Notes under the pieces: model-generated | Told to the model about the DNA's origin: nothing | What the model saw: only the letters and a program-made list of their open reading frames with translations | Database searches by the model: none | Shown here: positions 10,148-20,344 of the stretch, piece after piece | Layout: the number at the start of each line of letters is the position of its first letter | How positions within the stretch are numbered: position 1 is the first letter of the stretch | Assembly: GCA_010015805.1 (NCBI GenBank) | Contig: ML978134.1 | Span: 124,001-188,000, forward strand | DNA from: Rhizodiscina lignyota | Lineage: Eukaryota > Ascomycota > Dothideomycetes > Aulographales > Rhizodiscinaceae | DNA: 64,000 nucleotides | Direction: 5' to 3' | Program-made: the position numbers and the translations under genes

Positions 10148-11650
10148 TCAAAAGAATACAATGGTCCGAATCTCAATGCTTTCTCGCGTTGGCGGATTTG
10201 GGGGCGAGCTTGGATCTTCAAACGCGCTGTGGCCGACGAAACGAGCACGGCCATCAGTCTCAGAGTCGTACGTCTTCAGCAAAATAGCTTGATCAGGATG
10301 CATCTTTGGGAAATACCACCACTTGTGCTCTGGCGAGTAGCGCATCACATAGTTCTCGCCCTTGCGATCGCGGTACCACAAGTGCAGCTTGAAGAAGTCG
10401 TCGGGAGGCACAGAGGTGGTGTCGCACATTGCCAAAGGACGCTCCTCGACGATGTTGTGGAGAGGTTTCCACACGTTGATGAAAGCTACGCGGCGAGACA
10501 GGAGCTTCTCCGCTTCGTCCGGCAAAAGCTGGCGTACTCGCAATGGACCTGAGTCGGCGGTATAGTCGCAGTGCACCAGCATTATCGGGGCGCGCTGCGA
10601 CGTGTTGGTTTCTTGAGTGATTTTCTTGGCATCATTGACCTTAGTTCTGATTGTGTGGTCGAAGACCAGTACGCGGTTGGCTCCAACGCTCTTCTTGAGA
10701 AACTCCACGACTTCGGGATAGAACTTTGATTTGACTATCTCATCGTCCGTCCAGCTACTGAACTCTGTCTTGAAATCATGTAATGAAAAGCCTTCCCTAT
10801 CAATCGAAAAGTCTTTCGCACGGTCCCAGCCGTTATGGATTGCAACATCACGCGGATCATCCCCAGGCAAGTGGATCTCCTTCGCTTTCTCCGACTCGTA
10901 GTAGTACAGCTCTGTGAGCTTCGGATCAAGATTCTTGGTGTAATTTAGCGTTGAACGAACCTGGGAGGGACCGTTCACTGTACCGTTCGTACCATTTGGC
11001 GCCGCCATGGCAGCAAGCGTGTCGACAGGTCCCTGTGTCTTTTTCCAGCACGGGAGCTGCTCTATTCCTTCGGTCATCCATCGCTTGAGATTTGGATGCT
11101 CGTCAAGCGGCAGCTTCGCCACCCCATAAAGGTGCATCGGCGCCGCAAGTGCAATATCGGCAATTGTGACCTCATCGCCACAGATCCACTTGTGCTTTGC
11201 GAGCTGATTGTCGAGGATCGTGGCCATCTTGTGCCATTTCGTTGTCTCCGCATCGAGCACGGATTGATCTGGTGGAGCTTTCATGATCGCTTTCACCATA
11301 TTCTCGACGATGAAGACGTAGCAGGTTGGAAACCAAACAGACGCCTCCCACAGCATCCAGCGGTTGACCTGTGCACGCTTCTTCAAGTCTTTGGGATATG
11401 CAGAGTGGCCACCGTCCCGGTCTGCTGCGTACATCAGGATCGCATTGGATTCGGTGATTGGCTCGGAATCATCCGTTGCGGATGGAACAGTTCCGAAAGG
11501 ATTCAGGTCCCTCGTGTAGTGTTCATCCTTATGCTCGCGTTTAAAATAATCCACATGGTTAAAATGAAACTTGGTACCAAGCAGTTCAAGGCCAGCGAGT
11601 GCTTTGCGGCTATTGCATGTGCATGGGTCACAGTAGACTTCGAAGACCAT
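10148..11650 (-). CDS. Fusion of glutathione S-transferase and CmcJ/AsaB/NvfI-like oxygenase
   Basis: An uninterrupted 500-residue frame. Residues 1-210 are a GST: an N-terminal thioredoxin-like fold (MVFEVYCDPCTCNSRKALAG, NPFGTVPSATD, ESNAILMY) and an all-helical C-terminal domain with the family's IADIALAAPMHLYG segment. A flexible Ala/Asn/Gly linker (about 213-230) follows. Residues 231-500 match the fungal CmcJ/NvfI and AsaB (GA4 desaturase) family. It has HCD at 360-362 and His474 in FVGHSAFEDPSSPPNPP as candidate iron ligands, and the family-typical ending RESIEIR. Members are Fe(II)/2-oxoglutarate-like hydroxylases or desaturases of secondary metabolism. One polypeptide may couple glutathione conjugation or isomerisation to oxidation, which is inference. 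No intron, stop or frame change separates the two halves. Confidence 0.9.
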   Translation of the reverse strand: MVFEVYCDPCTCNSRKALAGLELLGTKFHFNHVDYFKREHKDEHYTRDLNPFGTVPSATDDSEPITESNAILMYAADRDGGHSAYPKDLKKRAQVNRWMLWEASVWFPTCYVFIVENMVKAIMKAPPDQSVLDAETTKWHKMATILDNQLAKHKWICGDEVTIADIALAAPMHLYGVAKLPLDEHPNLKRWMTEGIEQLPCWKKTQGPVDTLAAMAAPNGTNGTVNGPSQVRSTLNYTKNLDPKLTELYYYESEKAKEIHLPGDDPRDVAIHNGWDRAKDFSIDREGFSLHDFKTEFSSWTDDEIVKSKFYPEVVEFLKKSVGANRVLVFDHTIRTKVNDAKKITQETNTSQRAPIMLVHCDYTADSGPLRVRQLLPDEAEKLLSRRVAFINVWKPLHNIVEERPLAMCDTTSVPPDDFFKLHLWYRDRKGENYVMRYSPEHKWWYFPKMHPDQAILLKTYDSETDGRARFVGHSAFEDPSSPPNPPTRESIEIRTIVFF

Positions 11651-12736
11651 TTTGACGCTTGGGGATTGAACTTGAGAGGGCTGGTATGAGATGTAAGACA
11701 GGAGAGGTTAAGATACCTTTTAATAAGATCTCAATAGCCGTCCAGAGGATGATACGGCCGTCCAAAGGATGATACGGCCATCCACGGCGTTAAGTTTATA
11801 AGCTCTGCAGCAATGACGGTCCGAATACGCCCCGCACTCCATGCTCAAGCCCCACTGCATCTCCGTTCCGCACGAAGCAGTGTGAGCGGATCTCTGCCGT
11901 TGAGTCGATGCCGAGGAGCATCTGGACACATCTAGAGAACAGCCGTAGCCAATTGCGGCCCACGACTTGCCTCTTTGAGACAATGCACGATTGAAAACGA
12001 TGCGATCGTCCGCTGTCGAGGTCCTATTGGCGATCAGGCTTCCTTTTCGCCGGGTTGTCCTCTGCATTGACGATATTCATTCAGCATTGCAAGCAAAGAC
12101 CGATAGTAATTGCTGCTGACGATGAGAATTCCATGTCGCGCGAGAAGATGGGCCCAAAAGAGCGCGTATATATGTGAGATACCTGAAACACGAGTGTCGA
12201 GACAGGTTGGATGTAACTTGTAAGCGACGCGTCTGAGGGTCCAACTCATGATGGGATTCTCCGTAGCAAGCCGAGAAACCGCCGTATTCTAACCGAGGCC
12301 AGAATGCTGAGTCATGCACGGAATTGAAGATTCTCTGAACTGAAACTGAACTGGATGAAGGGACCTGCCATTTCCTAAAATTGGGGAATCAAAGCTAACT
12401 AGTAGGTAAATCTCAGAAAATGCGCCGCTGTTTGATTTCAAAAACGCCGATCCATTGCATGCTGGGGGAATGGGCATACTTCCATTTCGTGCTGAGCCTA
12501 ATCCACAAGTTTGCGTTGCTGCCCTCGCGCAAGCGACCTGAAAACTGGCGTCAGCTCTCGTCGAATCCTTGAGAGGCCTCGTGTGTGGCGGCGTCTCAAG
12601 GGTTTTCAACGAACTCGTCGATGGAAGTTCCCAGAATCAGTCTATGTCCCGAAAGTCTATCCGAAAAGATGCAGATTCACCACGGTCTATACCTCGAAAG
12701 TCTATCCGTCGAAAGTCTATCCGAGCTGATGCAAAT
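11651..12736. other. Intergenic region with short repeats, no gene supported
   Basis: About 1.1 kb. It holds the promoter side of the GST-fusion gene, including the 20-bp direct repeat at 11737-11785, and the repeat at 12651-12743 on the 3' side of the small membrane-protein gene. Frames such as 11720-12067 and 12289-12609 show no family signal. Confidence 0.45.
11737..11785. repeat. Direct repeat of 20 bp, about 2.4 copies
   Basis: GCCGTCCAGAGGATGATACG is followed at once by the same unit with one change, then by GCCATCCAC. It lies 87-135 bp upstream of the GST-fusion start codon, a suitable place for a paired regulator site. Confidence 0.75.
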
Positions 12737-12743
12737 TCACCAC
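12651..12743. repeat. Imperfect direct repeat, 33-bp units 60 bp apart
   Basis: Two 33-bp units (12651-12683 and 12711-12743) start GAAAGTCTATCCG and end ATTCACCAC. A third short copy of GAAAGTCTATCCG lies between them at 12696. The second unit runs a few bases into the stop-codon end of the adjacent minus-strand gene. Confidence 0.7.
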
Positions 12744-12994
12744 ATCTTCTTCCAAAACGTTGCCTTATTTTGCTCTCTTCTCTCTGCGAGATTCTCGAGC
12801 CGGTCTCTGATGCTGCGAAGCTTTGTGTCCTGGTCCGAAGACATTCCGTCTAGCAAGCGAGTGTGCTCCGCTTTGAGCTCACCGAATTCCTGTTCGAGCT
12901 TCTCGTGCCATGGGTACAGAACGAAAACTTGAAAGCAAAGGGCCGAGCCGCCGATAAGAAAATTCGTGAGGGAGAAAGCGCGCGTGATTATCAT
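12737..12994 (-). CDS. Small single-pass membrane protein, probably mitochondrial
   Basis: An 85-residue frame from ATG at 12992-12994. It has a basic start (MIITRAF), one hydrophobic segment (about residues 8-28, FLIGGSALCFQVFVLYPW) and a charged heptad-patterned helix (about 30-80) with many Glu, Lys and Arg, ending in WKKMW. This is the build of small fungal inner-mitochondrial-membrane or assembly proteins, but I cannot name the family. The frame extends upstream to 13186 without stop, yet that part looks like leader sequence, so the internal ATG is preferred. Confidence 0.6.
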   Translation of the reverse strand: MIITRAFSLTNFLIGGSALCFQVFVLYPWHEKLEQEFGELKAEHTRLLDGMSSDQDTKLRSIRDRLENLAERREQNKATFWKKMW

Positions 12995-14085
12995 GGTTGT
13001 CGTGTGAATGCGTTCGATTAGCTTGAGGCCGCAAGTTGGGCTATTCGTAGAGGGGATCTTGATATCGGCGGGCGTAGCGAGCTTCGAGCGGTTATGAGTC
13101 AAGCCCAAGAGCGATCTTAATGTGACAGCAGTGAGAGGAGAGTGGATCGAGACAGAACTGAAATACCAAAGGTGAAAAGAATACAAGGTCTCTTAGATTG
13201 ATGGGAGGATTGCACCTGCGTTAAAACCTCGATCCGATGAGGCAAATTCAGACTGAGCAGGTGAGCATGCGACTTCGGCCAAGTACCCGCAGGGTAGCAC
13301 GGTATATCTATGTACTTTGCGCTGGACGAACACCTGCCACCTGTATCGATAGCGGGTATCTGTGCCTTGCATCCGTTCACGCTCTAGAGCCGGATTGGCC
13401 CGAATCTGACACTGTCGTGGGCAAAAGTGGTGTGACTTCGAGCCTCATTGCCGGGGTTCACCCTTGGATTGCGCTATTACCGGAGCCTCTTTGGAACTTT
13501 GGATGGTCTCGAAACTGTGTCGATTTTCTAGCTACTTCAATTAGTGTACCTCTAAGCATGCTCCAGCAAGTGAGAGCGATGGATCAGAATGCAGAAGACG
13601 GTTTTCTTTAACAATAAATGACGCGTGGTTGGGCTGTAGTTCAGTAGGTCGCTAAAAGTGTTCTAGGCGGCTGATTGAATCATGTGCAGTGTCGTTCTAG
13701 GCCTTGACATGAGCACGAGATTTGAATCAAACATCCAATAGCCATTGCGCAGAAGATTATGGCGCGAATTGTAATTTGCCGTGAGACATTTTCCTACAGG
13801 GTGCTGTAAAATTCGCCGGAAAGCTATCGAGGATGGGGATAAAGTCGAGATTGTGGCGAATTTTCTCCGAACTGGTGCATAGCAAGAAGGGGGATGGAAT
13901 ATGACGGAATCATCGAAGAACTCCTAGTATTTTGAGGACTTGAGCCTCTTTCAGATGTATTGATGGATGAGTGGAGAGAACGGTACATCTAGATGGAGAA
14001 ATGCGGTGCGCTGAAAAAGAAAAATCGTCACTGAAATTAGTCAAGTACATAGATAATTTTGATTTTTGGAGCGTGCTGAAAGCTA
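12995..14085. other. Intergenic region, nothing supported
   Basis: About 1.1 kb between the small membrane protein and the tRNA. The 13237-13611 plus frame has no motif and unconvincing composition. No repeat or RNA gene was seen before the tRNA. Confidence 0.4.
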
Positions 14086-14171
14086 GGGTGTGTAGCTCAG
14101 TGGTTAGAGTATGGGATTGCAGTCAATCCGCAATTATCCTAGTGTCGTCGGTTCGATTCCGACTACACCCT
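14086..14171 (+). tRNA. tRNA-Cys (anticodon GCA) with 13-nt intron
   Basis: The sequence folds as a complete tRNA. The acceptor stem is GGGTGTG with TACACCC, plus discriminator T. The D arm is GCTC/GAGT with an AGTGGTTA loop. The anticodon stem is TGGGA/TCCTA and the T arm is GTCGG-TTCGATT-CCGAC. The loop carries anticodon GCA at 14119-14121. A canonical intron (14123-14135) sits one base 3' of the anticodon and can pair with it (ATTGC with GCAAT), as required for the splicing endonuclease. T runs follow about 20 bp downstream and would stop RNA polymerase III. Internal A and B boxes are visible (TAGCTCAGTGG and GGTTCGATTCC). Confidence 0.93.
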
Positions 14172-14831
14172 TCTATTGTTCTTTTGACATTTTTTTTTGC
14201 TCTTTCTATTTGTCCAATATCGAGGCAGCTCTCTTCTTTGGGGTCTTCAAGAGGTTACTTATGCTCAAAATTCTTTGTCGCATTTCGGCTTAGGATAGCC
14301 AGTGTGGGGCCACTGCGGACAAGCGCCTCTGCCTCCCAGAACAGGCTGCTCAACTCGCCTGTTCTTTTTGATTCTCACGCCCTTGACCCTGATTTTAACT
14401 CTACTTCCTGCATTGATATAAACCCATGGGCCGTGGTCTGAGTTCTAGAGAATAAAATCGAGACGTAGCAGATTTCAATTAGTGAGAGTTGTTTCCCCCG
14501 GACGTTCACAAGACCGCAACAGCTCTGGAGCAAAAGCACCCCAGAGTAGATTGAAACTCTTGTTTCAGAGCCTCCAGAAGACTAACTACCGGCCTGCGGC
14601 AGCAGCACCTCCCCGCAGTCGATTGCACGATGTCGATCACCGGAAATATACAGGGAAGCAAGCATCCTTACCTTCATTCCTGTCAGAACGTGGATCGAGT
14701 GCGGAGAACACCCCGGATATATGGACTTCATTGTTGCGCCTTGACGGTCCAAGTATCTCTGCTCTTTCATAAATGTATCCATTCGTCTCTCATTCCCATC
14801 TCGTCGAGTGTCCTGCTTCGCCTAGCTCACC
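14172..14831. other. Intergenic region, promoter of the sugar transporter
   Basis: Begins with the T-rich RNA polymerase III terminator of the tRNA. The rest is presumably transporter promoter and leader. Overlapping frames (14482-14772 and 14582-14782) show no family features. Confidence 0.4.
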
Positions 14832-16501
14832 ATGGCGAGAACGTACACAGCGTACAATCTTCGAATCATCCTGGTCTTGACATTGGGAAGCTTGACCTTC
14901 GGATATGCATATTCCGTCATTTCAAATACACTCGGACAACCTGGCTTTATTCAGAAGTTCGGTCTTGATGGCAGTACTTCATATGCAAATGCAATCACTG
15001 GTTCTGTCAATGGAGTATTTGCCGCTGGTGGAACCTTTGGGGCATTACTAACAGGATGGATGTGCGAAGCAAGAGGGAGAAAGGAGACGATGCGGCTCGG
15101 TGCTTTAATCACAGTTGTTGGCAGCGCACTACAGACTGGTAGCGTAGATATTGCCATGTTTCTGGTTTCCCGAGGCATCACCGGATTTGGCATTGGCATG
15201 CTAGTTGTGCTGATTCCGATCTACCAAGCTGAGATATGTATGATGCACAAATATACAGCAGAGATCTCCAGCTTACATACAATCAGCTCCTCCAAACGCT
15301 CGAGGCTGGCTTGTAGGACAGCACGGCTCATGGATCGTCTCAGGTTACGCTATTGCGGGATGGGTTGGCGTCGGAACGTACTACTCGAGCAATCTTTCTT
15401 TTCAGTGGCGCTTTCCGATCTCTATATCCTGTCTGCCGCCGCTTGGGCTTCTTGCTTGCAGCCCATGGGTCCCGGAATCTCCCCGATGGCGTACGTTTAG
15501 GCTCACATCGCGCCTTGGGGATGTCCAACTGACTGTTTCCAGTGCTGACTCGAGACCGCGTGGAGGATGCTTGGAACATTGTCCGCAGATTGCATGGGGA
15601 TCCAAATGATGAGGAAGATACTTTTGCACGCAACGAGTTCTACCAGATGGTCCAGCAAGTGCAGGTCGATTCGTCCGCCTGGGCGCAAACCGGCAACAAG
15701 GGACTCTTCACCAAGCCTTCGTATCGTAAACGAATGTGGATGGGCTTCTTCATTCAGTATTCGGCCCAAACGACAGGAGCTATGGTGATCTACCTGTACA
15801 TGGTGCAGCTGTATCAGAATCTGGGCGAAACAGGAGGTATTCCACTTATTCTCGGAGCGGCGTATGTTACTGTGGCAGCAATGTCGAACTTTCTCGGAGC
15901 GTACCTTTTGGACAAGGTTGGTCGGAAGCCATTATTGGGTAGGTACGCCCCTGAGTATTGAAATTATGATCGTACATCATTAATATGAATCGCAGCAACC
16001 GGACTCACGGGATGCATGATCTGTCTTTCCCTTGTCACAGCAATGGTGGCCCGATTCGCAGGAACAACCAACAAAGCCGGCAATGGAATGGGCGTCTTCT
16101 TCGTCTTCTCATTCATCGCATTCTACGGCGGTGGCATCGATGTCGTATCGTACGTCTACTGCAGTGAGATTTTCCCAACCCACATCCGATCGCAAGGTAT
16201 GGCGTGGGCCATTGTTGGCACGTTCCTGTCCACCCTGGTTTATGTCGAAGCGGCTCCAACGGCATTGGCAAACATCCAATGGCGCTATTATCTCGTCTTC
16301 ATATGCTTGACGCTAGTTAACATTATCATCCTGTGGTTTTGGTGTCCCGAGACGAAGAACCTCTCGCTTGAAGAGATTAACGAGCGCTTTGGAGACGAGG
16401 TCGTCGTGCATTTGGCGGATGTTAATGCGAAGCACGAGGGAATACCACTGGAGCAGTTCACTGGAATGCCACGAGAGCAGCGAGAAAGCTCCGGGAAGTG
16501 A
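14832..16501 (+). CDS. MFS sugar transporter
   Basis: Four exons (14832-15237, 15287-15490, 15543-15938, 15996-16501) give 503 residues with about 12 membrane segments. Sugar-porter hallmarks are all present: GRKETMRLGA after helix 2, PESPRW before the central loop (restored by splicing at 15490/15543), DKVGRKPLL after helix 8, and PETKNLSLEEINERFG at the end. The family moves hexoses, disaccharides or related polyols across the plasma membrane by proton symport; the substrate cannot be told from these motifs. All three introns are 49-57 nt and phase 1. No neighbouring catabolic gene points to a particular sugar. Confidence 0.93.
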
Positions 16502-17185
16502 CTTAGAGTGATAGACAAATAGATGGAGATTGTACATAGAAGACCAAGTGTGAAAGTCTGGACGCAAACCGTGAGGATGGTCTACCGTCTACGATAGTCA
16601 GGCAAAAGTTGAGTGAGGATAAGTGGATTCTAAACCCACTGAAATCTGCGGTTTTACTCTTGCCGGGGATGTGCTCTACGTGTGCAACATAGTGGTTTGA
16701 GTTTCGCTTTGAATTGCTTCGATTTGAAAAGCACAGCTTTCCGCAGGTCGTCTGAGTGCCAATGTGGCTTTCCCTGGAACCTCTTCCTCTACCGTCCGAC
16801 AGTGATTTAAGTGCCTATATATCTTTAGATGCAGCCTATTCTTCTACTGATCTTCTATACATTGAGCATGCGCGCGATGGCGTGAAGAGCGTCATTGTTG
16901 GGGTCACTTGAGATGTCTGAAGAGGCGTTTATTTGTCGGGTGTAGCATTATTGGTAGGATTTTCAGTCCATAAAATTCGGTATCTACTCAGAGGTCGGGC
17001 GGGTCGTTGAAATGCTAAGAAAATAGCATAGGAGGAGCATCGTCTTATCATGTGGAACTATCACCGGAGGCATGCTCACTATCGAAGCGTCTCGATGTTC
17101 TAGTATCAACAGGCAGATATGGGAAGTGTAAACTCTTCAATGTCTATTGTCGAGAAATTCATTCCCACTGGTACATGCATATATT
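16502..17185. other. Convergent intergenic region
   Basis: About 680 bp between the 3' ends of the sugar transporter and the WD40 gene. No open frame of note and no repeat was seen. It probably holds both 3' untranslated regions. Confidence 0.4.
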
Positions 17186-18243
17186 TTAAGCGCCATCCAC
17201 GCCCCACACAGTCACTGTCCCGTCACTGCCGCCGCTAACCCACTCTGGCCTCACTGGGCAGAACGCCACAGCACTCACCACCTTCTTGGCCTTATACACA
17301 TCATCCTTGAATGGAGATAGACGATGCCTCTCTTCCCCGGTAGCCACATCCCAAACAAACACCTCTCCTGCTTCACTGCCACCAAGGACAATCATGTCCT
17401 CCATGCCGAACGTGCTCCGAATGCGGAAGGAGTTATTGATATATCCAGGCGCAGTGAAGCTCTGGATCATTTCGCCGCTCTTCTTGCTCATCATTCGAAT
17501 CGTGGAGTCGGTGGTGGTGACGATGTACGCCCGGTTGTCCATTGTCGGCATGACAGACGTGACTGGGACGGCAATGACGTCTATGATGATATTGGCCATG
17601 CGGATATCATAACAGTAGACCTTTCCATCTAAGCTGCCAGCGTAGATTTGCTTATCGATGACCTTGATGCTCGTCACGGTGTCTATCGCGTGCGCAAATG
17701 TCTGAATTGGCTTGTACGGTGGTCCGATCGTATCCCAGATGTGGACCTTGGCGTCCGAACCACCACTTATGACGGTACAGTCGTCTTCGCCACCCAATGC
17801 GACTGCCTCGACGCGTCCTGTGTGTCCCTCATATCGATGAAGTGTAGTTGCAGTTGCCACGTCCCAAAGGAACACGCGCTTGTCCCCTCCACCGCTCGCG
17901 AACCGCGCATTGTCGAATGAAACGGCAATGTCGAGGATTTCGTGGACATGAGCGTTGTATGACTGAACATGATTACATGTGGATGCATTGAACAAGCGGA
18001 TTGCACGGTCGGTGGCGCCGGTGAGGATCTGGAGATTGACCTGGATTAGCTTGAGCAATTGAGAGTGGAAGGAGTATCACATACATATTCCGCACCGCCA
18101 TTACTATAGGTCACCGCATGGACTTGTCCTGTGTTTCATTAGCACATGTAACTGATCTTCATGAAAAATTCCGGGGGGGAGCAGGTACCTTTGTGGCCTT
18201 CGAGCTGCTTGAGCTGGCGCGTGGGGAAGTCGGAGGAGCTCAT
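17186..18243 (-). CDS. MORG1: MORG1/WDR83-like WD40 protein
   Basis: Three exons (18243-18189, 18128-18085, 18028-17186) give 313 residues, the usual size for WDR83/MORG1. It starts MSSSDFPTRQLKQLEGHKG and forms a single seven-bladed propeller with repeats ending in DRAIRLFN, DKRVFLWD, DAKVHIWD, GKVYCYD, EVFVWD and TVTVWG. In animals the protein scaffolds MAPK signalling and associates with spliceosomes; the fungal role is less defined. The last acceptor has two choices (CCAG at 18041 or CTCCAG at 18029). The second gives the family-typical EYILTG junction, so I used it. The other would add four residues. Confidence 0.9.
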
Positions 18244-18295
18244 CAACTGCTTTTCAAATGGAGCATATTGCAGTCCTGAGACTAACTTGCAGCAT

Positions 18296-18595
18296 CTACC
18301 TCAGGCTGCTAGACGCGCTCTTGATTGAAGTTGCTGTCGTCGAGGACTTGGCGACTGAACTCGTGGAACCAGAGCCGCTATTTTCCAGGAGGGCCCATCT
18401 TCGTGTGATATTCGGTGTTTCGTCGGCCGCGTGCAGCTGGCGATAGAGTGGTCGATGGTGTTGAAATGTGGGTGAATTTTCGAGAAGACCAACACGGTTA
18501 TATTCCCGAGCTTCGGAGAAGCTTGATATTCCGAAAGAGTTTAATCCGATTAACCTGCAGGAAAAAGCGCAAAGTAAAAGACAAATATCTTCCAT
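18296..18595 (-). CDS. Possible small Ser/Thr-rich protein
   Basis: A 99-codon frame beginning MEDICLLLCAFSCRL and continuing REYNRVGLLENSPTFQHHRP, with a Ser/Thr-rich end. It ends 53 bp before the MORG1 start on the same strand. The middle part (about residues 28-65) has a protein-like composition, but I do not recognise it. A telobox-like motif lies about 30 bp upstream of the ATG. The first exon may be misplaced because a plausible acceptor (TTTTTCCTGCAG) lies inside the frame. It could equally be a chance frame in the MORG1 promoter. Confidence 0.3.
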   Translation of the reverse strand: MEDICLLLCAFSCRLIGLNSFGISSFSEAREYNRVGLLENSPTFQHHRPLYRQLHAADETPNITRRWALLENSGSGSTSSVAKSSTTATSIKSASSSLR

Positions 18596-18627
18596 ATCGA
18601 TGGTGATGGAGGAACTTCGGCAGAGCA

Positions 18628-18640
18628 GGGTTAGGGTTTG
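18628..18640. promoter_or_regulatory. Telobox-like motif
   Basis: AGGGTTAGGGTTT occurs in the promoter side of the minus-strand MORG1 block. Telobox motifs (AAACCCTAA on the other strand) are known elements of ribosome-biogenesis and housekeeping promoters. Confidence 0.45.
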
Positions 18641-19355
18641 CTCTCGCGCGAAATGCGGAACGGCAGCTAAGCTCGCGTGTCATCGTCCCAATCAACGACC
18701 TCATCACATACAGCTCCTCCACACCCCCTTTTCCCGGATGCGCGGACGGCTTGCTCGCCTGCTCGGGCGCTGCCTAGTGCCCGAATGCATGTGGAACATC
18801 CAATGGCCTGCTTGATCTCAGAAACGGGCGCGAAGATATCAATTGTCCTCGAGCACCTCCGAGCGAGACGGATTTCATTCCAATTGTTTAGCTCTGGATT
18901 ATGGCATACACGCTGACAATTCATGAAACACTTCTGGGCTCTGGCTTTATCTAACACCATATGTAAGACGCTGTGTCCTCCCTCCGTCGGTACTTGGAAT
19001 GGCGCATATCTCCTGCCCTAAGGGAACAAATGTTTGCTACTACCCAGCTCGTGCAGCTGGGGTAGCCGGTGACGCCATTGGAGGATATTGGCTTCGCGCC
19101 CCTGCGTGATTGAGCGATGTGGGCGTGACCGGATCGACGACCTACATGGTCACTTCAGTAGCTTTACTGAAAGCGTCTCGAGAGCGGAGACGTCGAGTGC
19201 GACGCGATGGTGTGTGGTGACAAGGCTGCTTGCGCGATATATTCGCTGTCCAGCTGCGCGCGGTTGTGTAACCTTTTCTTTTCTGTCTGTGAGCATCCTT
19301 CAGTGTCAACATCTCAATTGCGCTTCGTTGCGGGTTTGCGATTCCACCGCTCGAG
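18641..19355. other. Intergenic region, promoter of the CFEM gene
   Basis: About 700 bp. The frames at 18667-18960 and 19088-19531 have no recognisable features; the latter overlaps the CFEM start in another frame. Nothing else was seen. Confidence 0.4.
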
Positions 19356-19950
19356 ATGCTCGCTCAAGGGTCCTTCCGCATCTTGCTGTCAATAATCACC
19401 TTTCTCTCGGCTTTAGCCGCGGCCCAGCAATCTTTCATTTTCGAGCTCCCGTCGTACACCTCCGCGAAAGGTTGCATTCAGAAATGCGTTTCCCAAGGAT
19501 CGATTACGGGCATCAACAGCTTCGGCTGTAATGTCGGCTCGCCTGCTTCATGCTTGTGCAGCGCCAAACCATCGTCATTTGTCTCTTCATACGGATTTAC
19601 GTGTGCATCGAGTGCATGCGGGAACGTTGACGATGCCTCGGCGGCTTCGAGAATATGGAGCTCCTACTGTGTCGTGAACAGTGCACTTCCTGCAGCGGCG
19701 GGCATGGAAACTGGTGTGCCAACTGCTGGTTCCACACCAACAGATAGTCCAGCTTCAGGTATGAAATGCTGCCTTTGCTATTGCATGATGCAAGCCGAAT
19801 TGATTATGTACAGGAAGCACGCCTGGCCCTGCAACCCCAACGCCAACGACAGGAGCGGCCAGCAAAACTCTTGGGCTTGCTCACAGTGGCACTCTTGCAT
19901 TGGGCGTCGTGGTGGGAATTAGCTTACCAGCTCTATTGATGAGCGTTTGA
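19356..19950 (+). CDS. CFEM-domain cell-wall or GPI-anchored protein
   Basis: Two exons (19356-19758, 19814-19950) give 179 residues. A signal peptide (about 1-24, MLAQGSFRILLSIITFLSAL) is followed by a CFEM domain (about 30-105) with all eight cysteines: GCIQKC, FGC, SCLC, FTC, SAC and SYC. A Ser/Thr/Pro/Ala-rich stalk and a C-terminal hydrophobic segment (LALGVVVGISLPALLM) suit GPI attachment. Family members sit at the cell surface and act in haem-iron capture, adhesion or host interaction. The haem-ligand Asp expected before the Cys-Leu-Cys motif is absent (NVGSPASCLC), so haem binding is doubtful. Splicing is needed to reach the hydrophobic C-terminus. Confidence 0.92.
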
Positions 19951-20344
19951 AGACATTAGAATAAGCCGTTCTTGACGGAAATTAAGATTGATGAAGGACA
20001 TGAGTTTCTAGCGTGGTATTCACGAATGAGTTTCAGCGATTGAGGGCTTCCTGAGATACCAGTGTTGCTTTTAAGGGCACACAATGACTTTTACGGACAA
20101 AGTAAAGCTTTGTAATTCAGCGAGCTTTTGTCTTTCAGCTCCTATACCCCCTTTCCGTTACACTACACCCTCGCAGAGGCTCATGTAGCATGAACGGCAA
20201 ATAGATTATGACAGAAGAAGAAACTCCACCGACGACATCCTCGATTACGCAAAAAGTTATAGGAAAGGAACAAAGTGAAAAAGTAAAGAGTCGTTGGTAT
20301 CTCGCTCCAAGCACCCACCAGCACCAAGTTCCCTAAAACGCAGC
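19951..20344. other. Convergent intergenic region
   Basis: About 390 bp between the 3' ends of the CFEM and septin genes. Nothing was seen except likely untranslated regions. Confidence 0.4.

Noticed and set aside
13237-13611. 124-codon frame between the small membrane protein and the tRNA
   Set aside because: Composition unlike a protein, no homology pattern that I can see.
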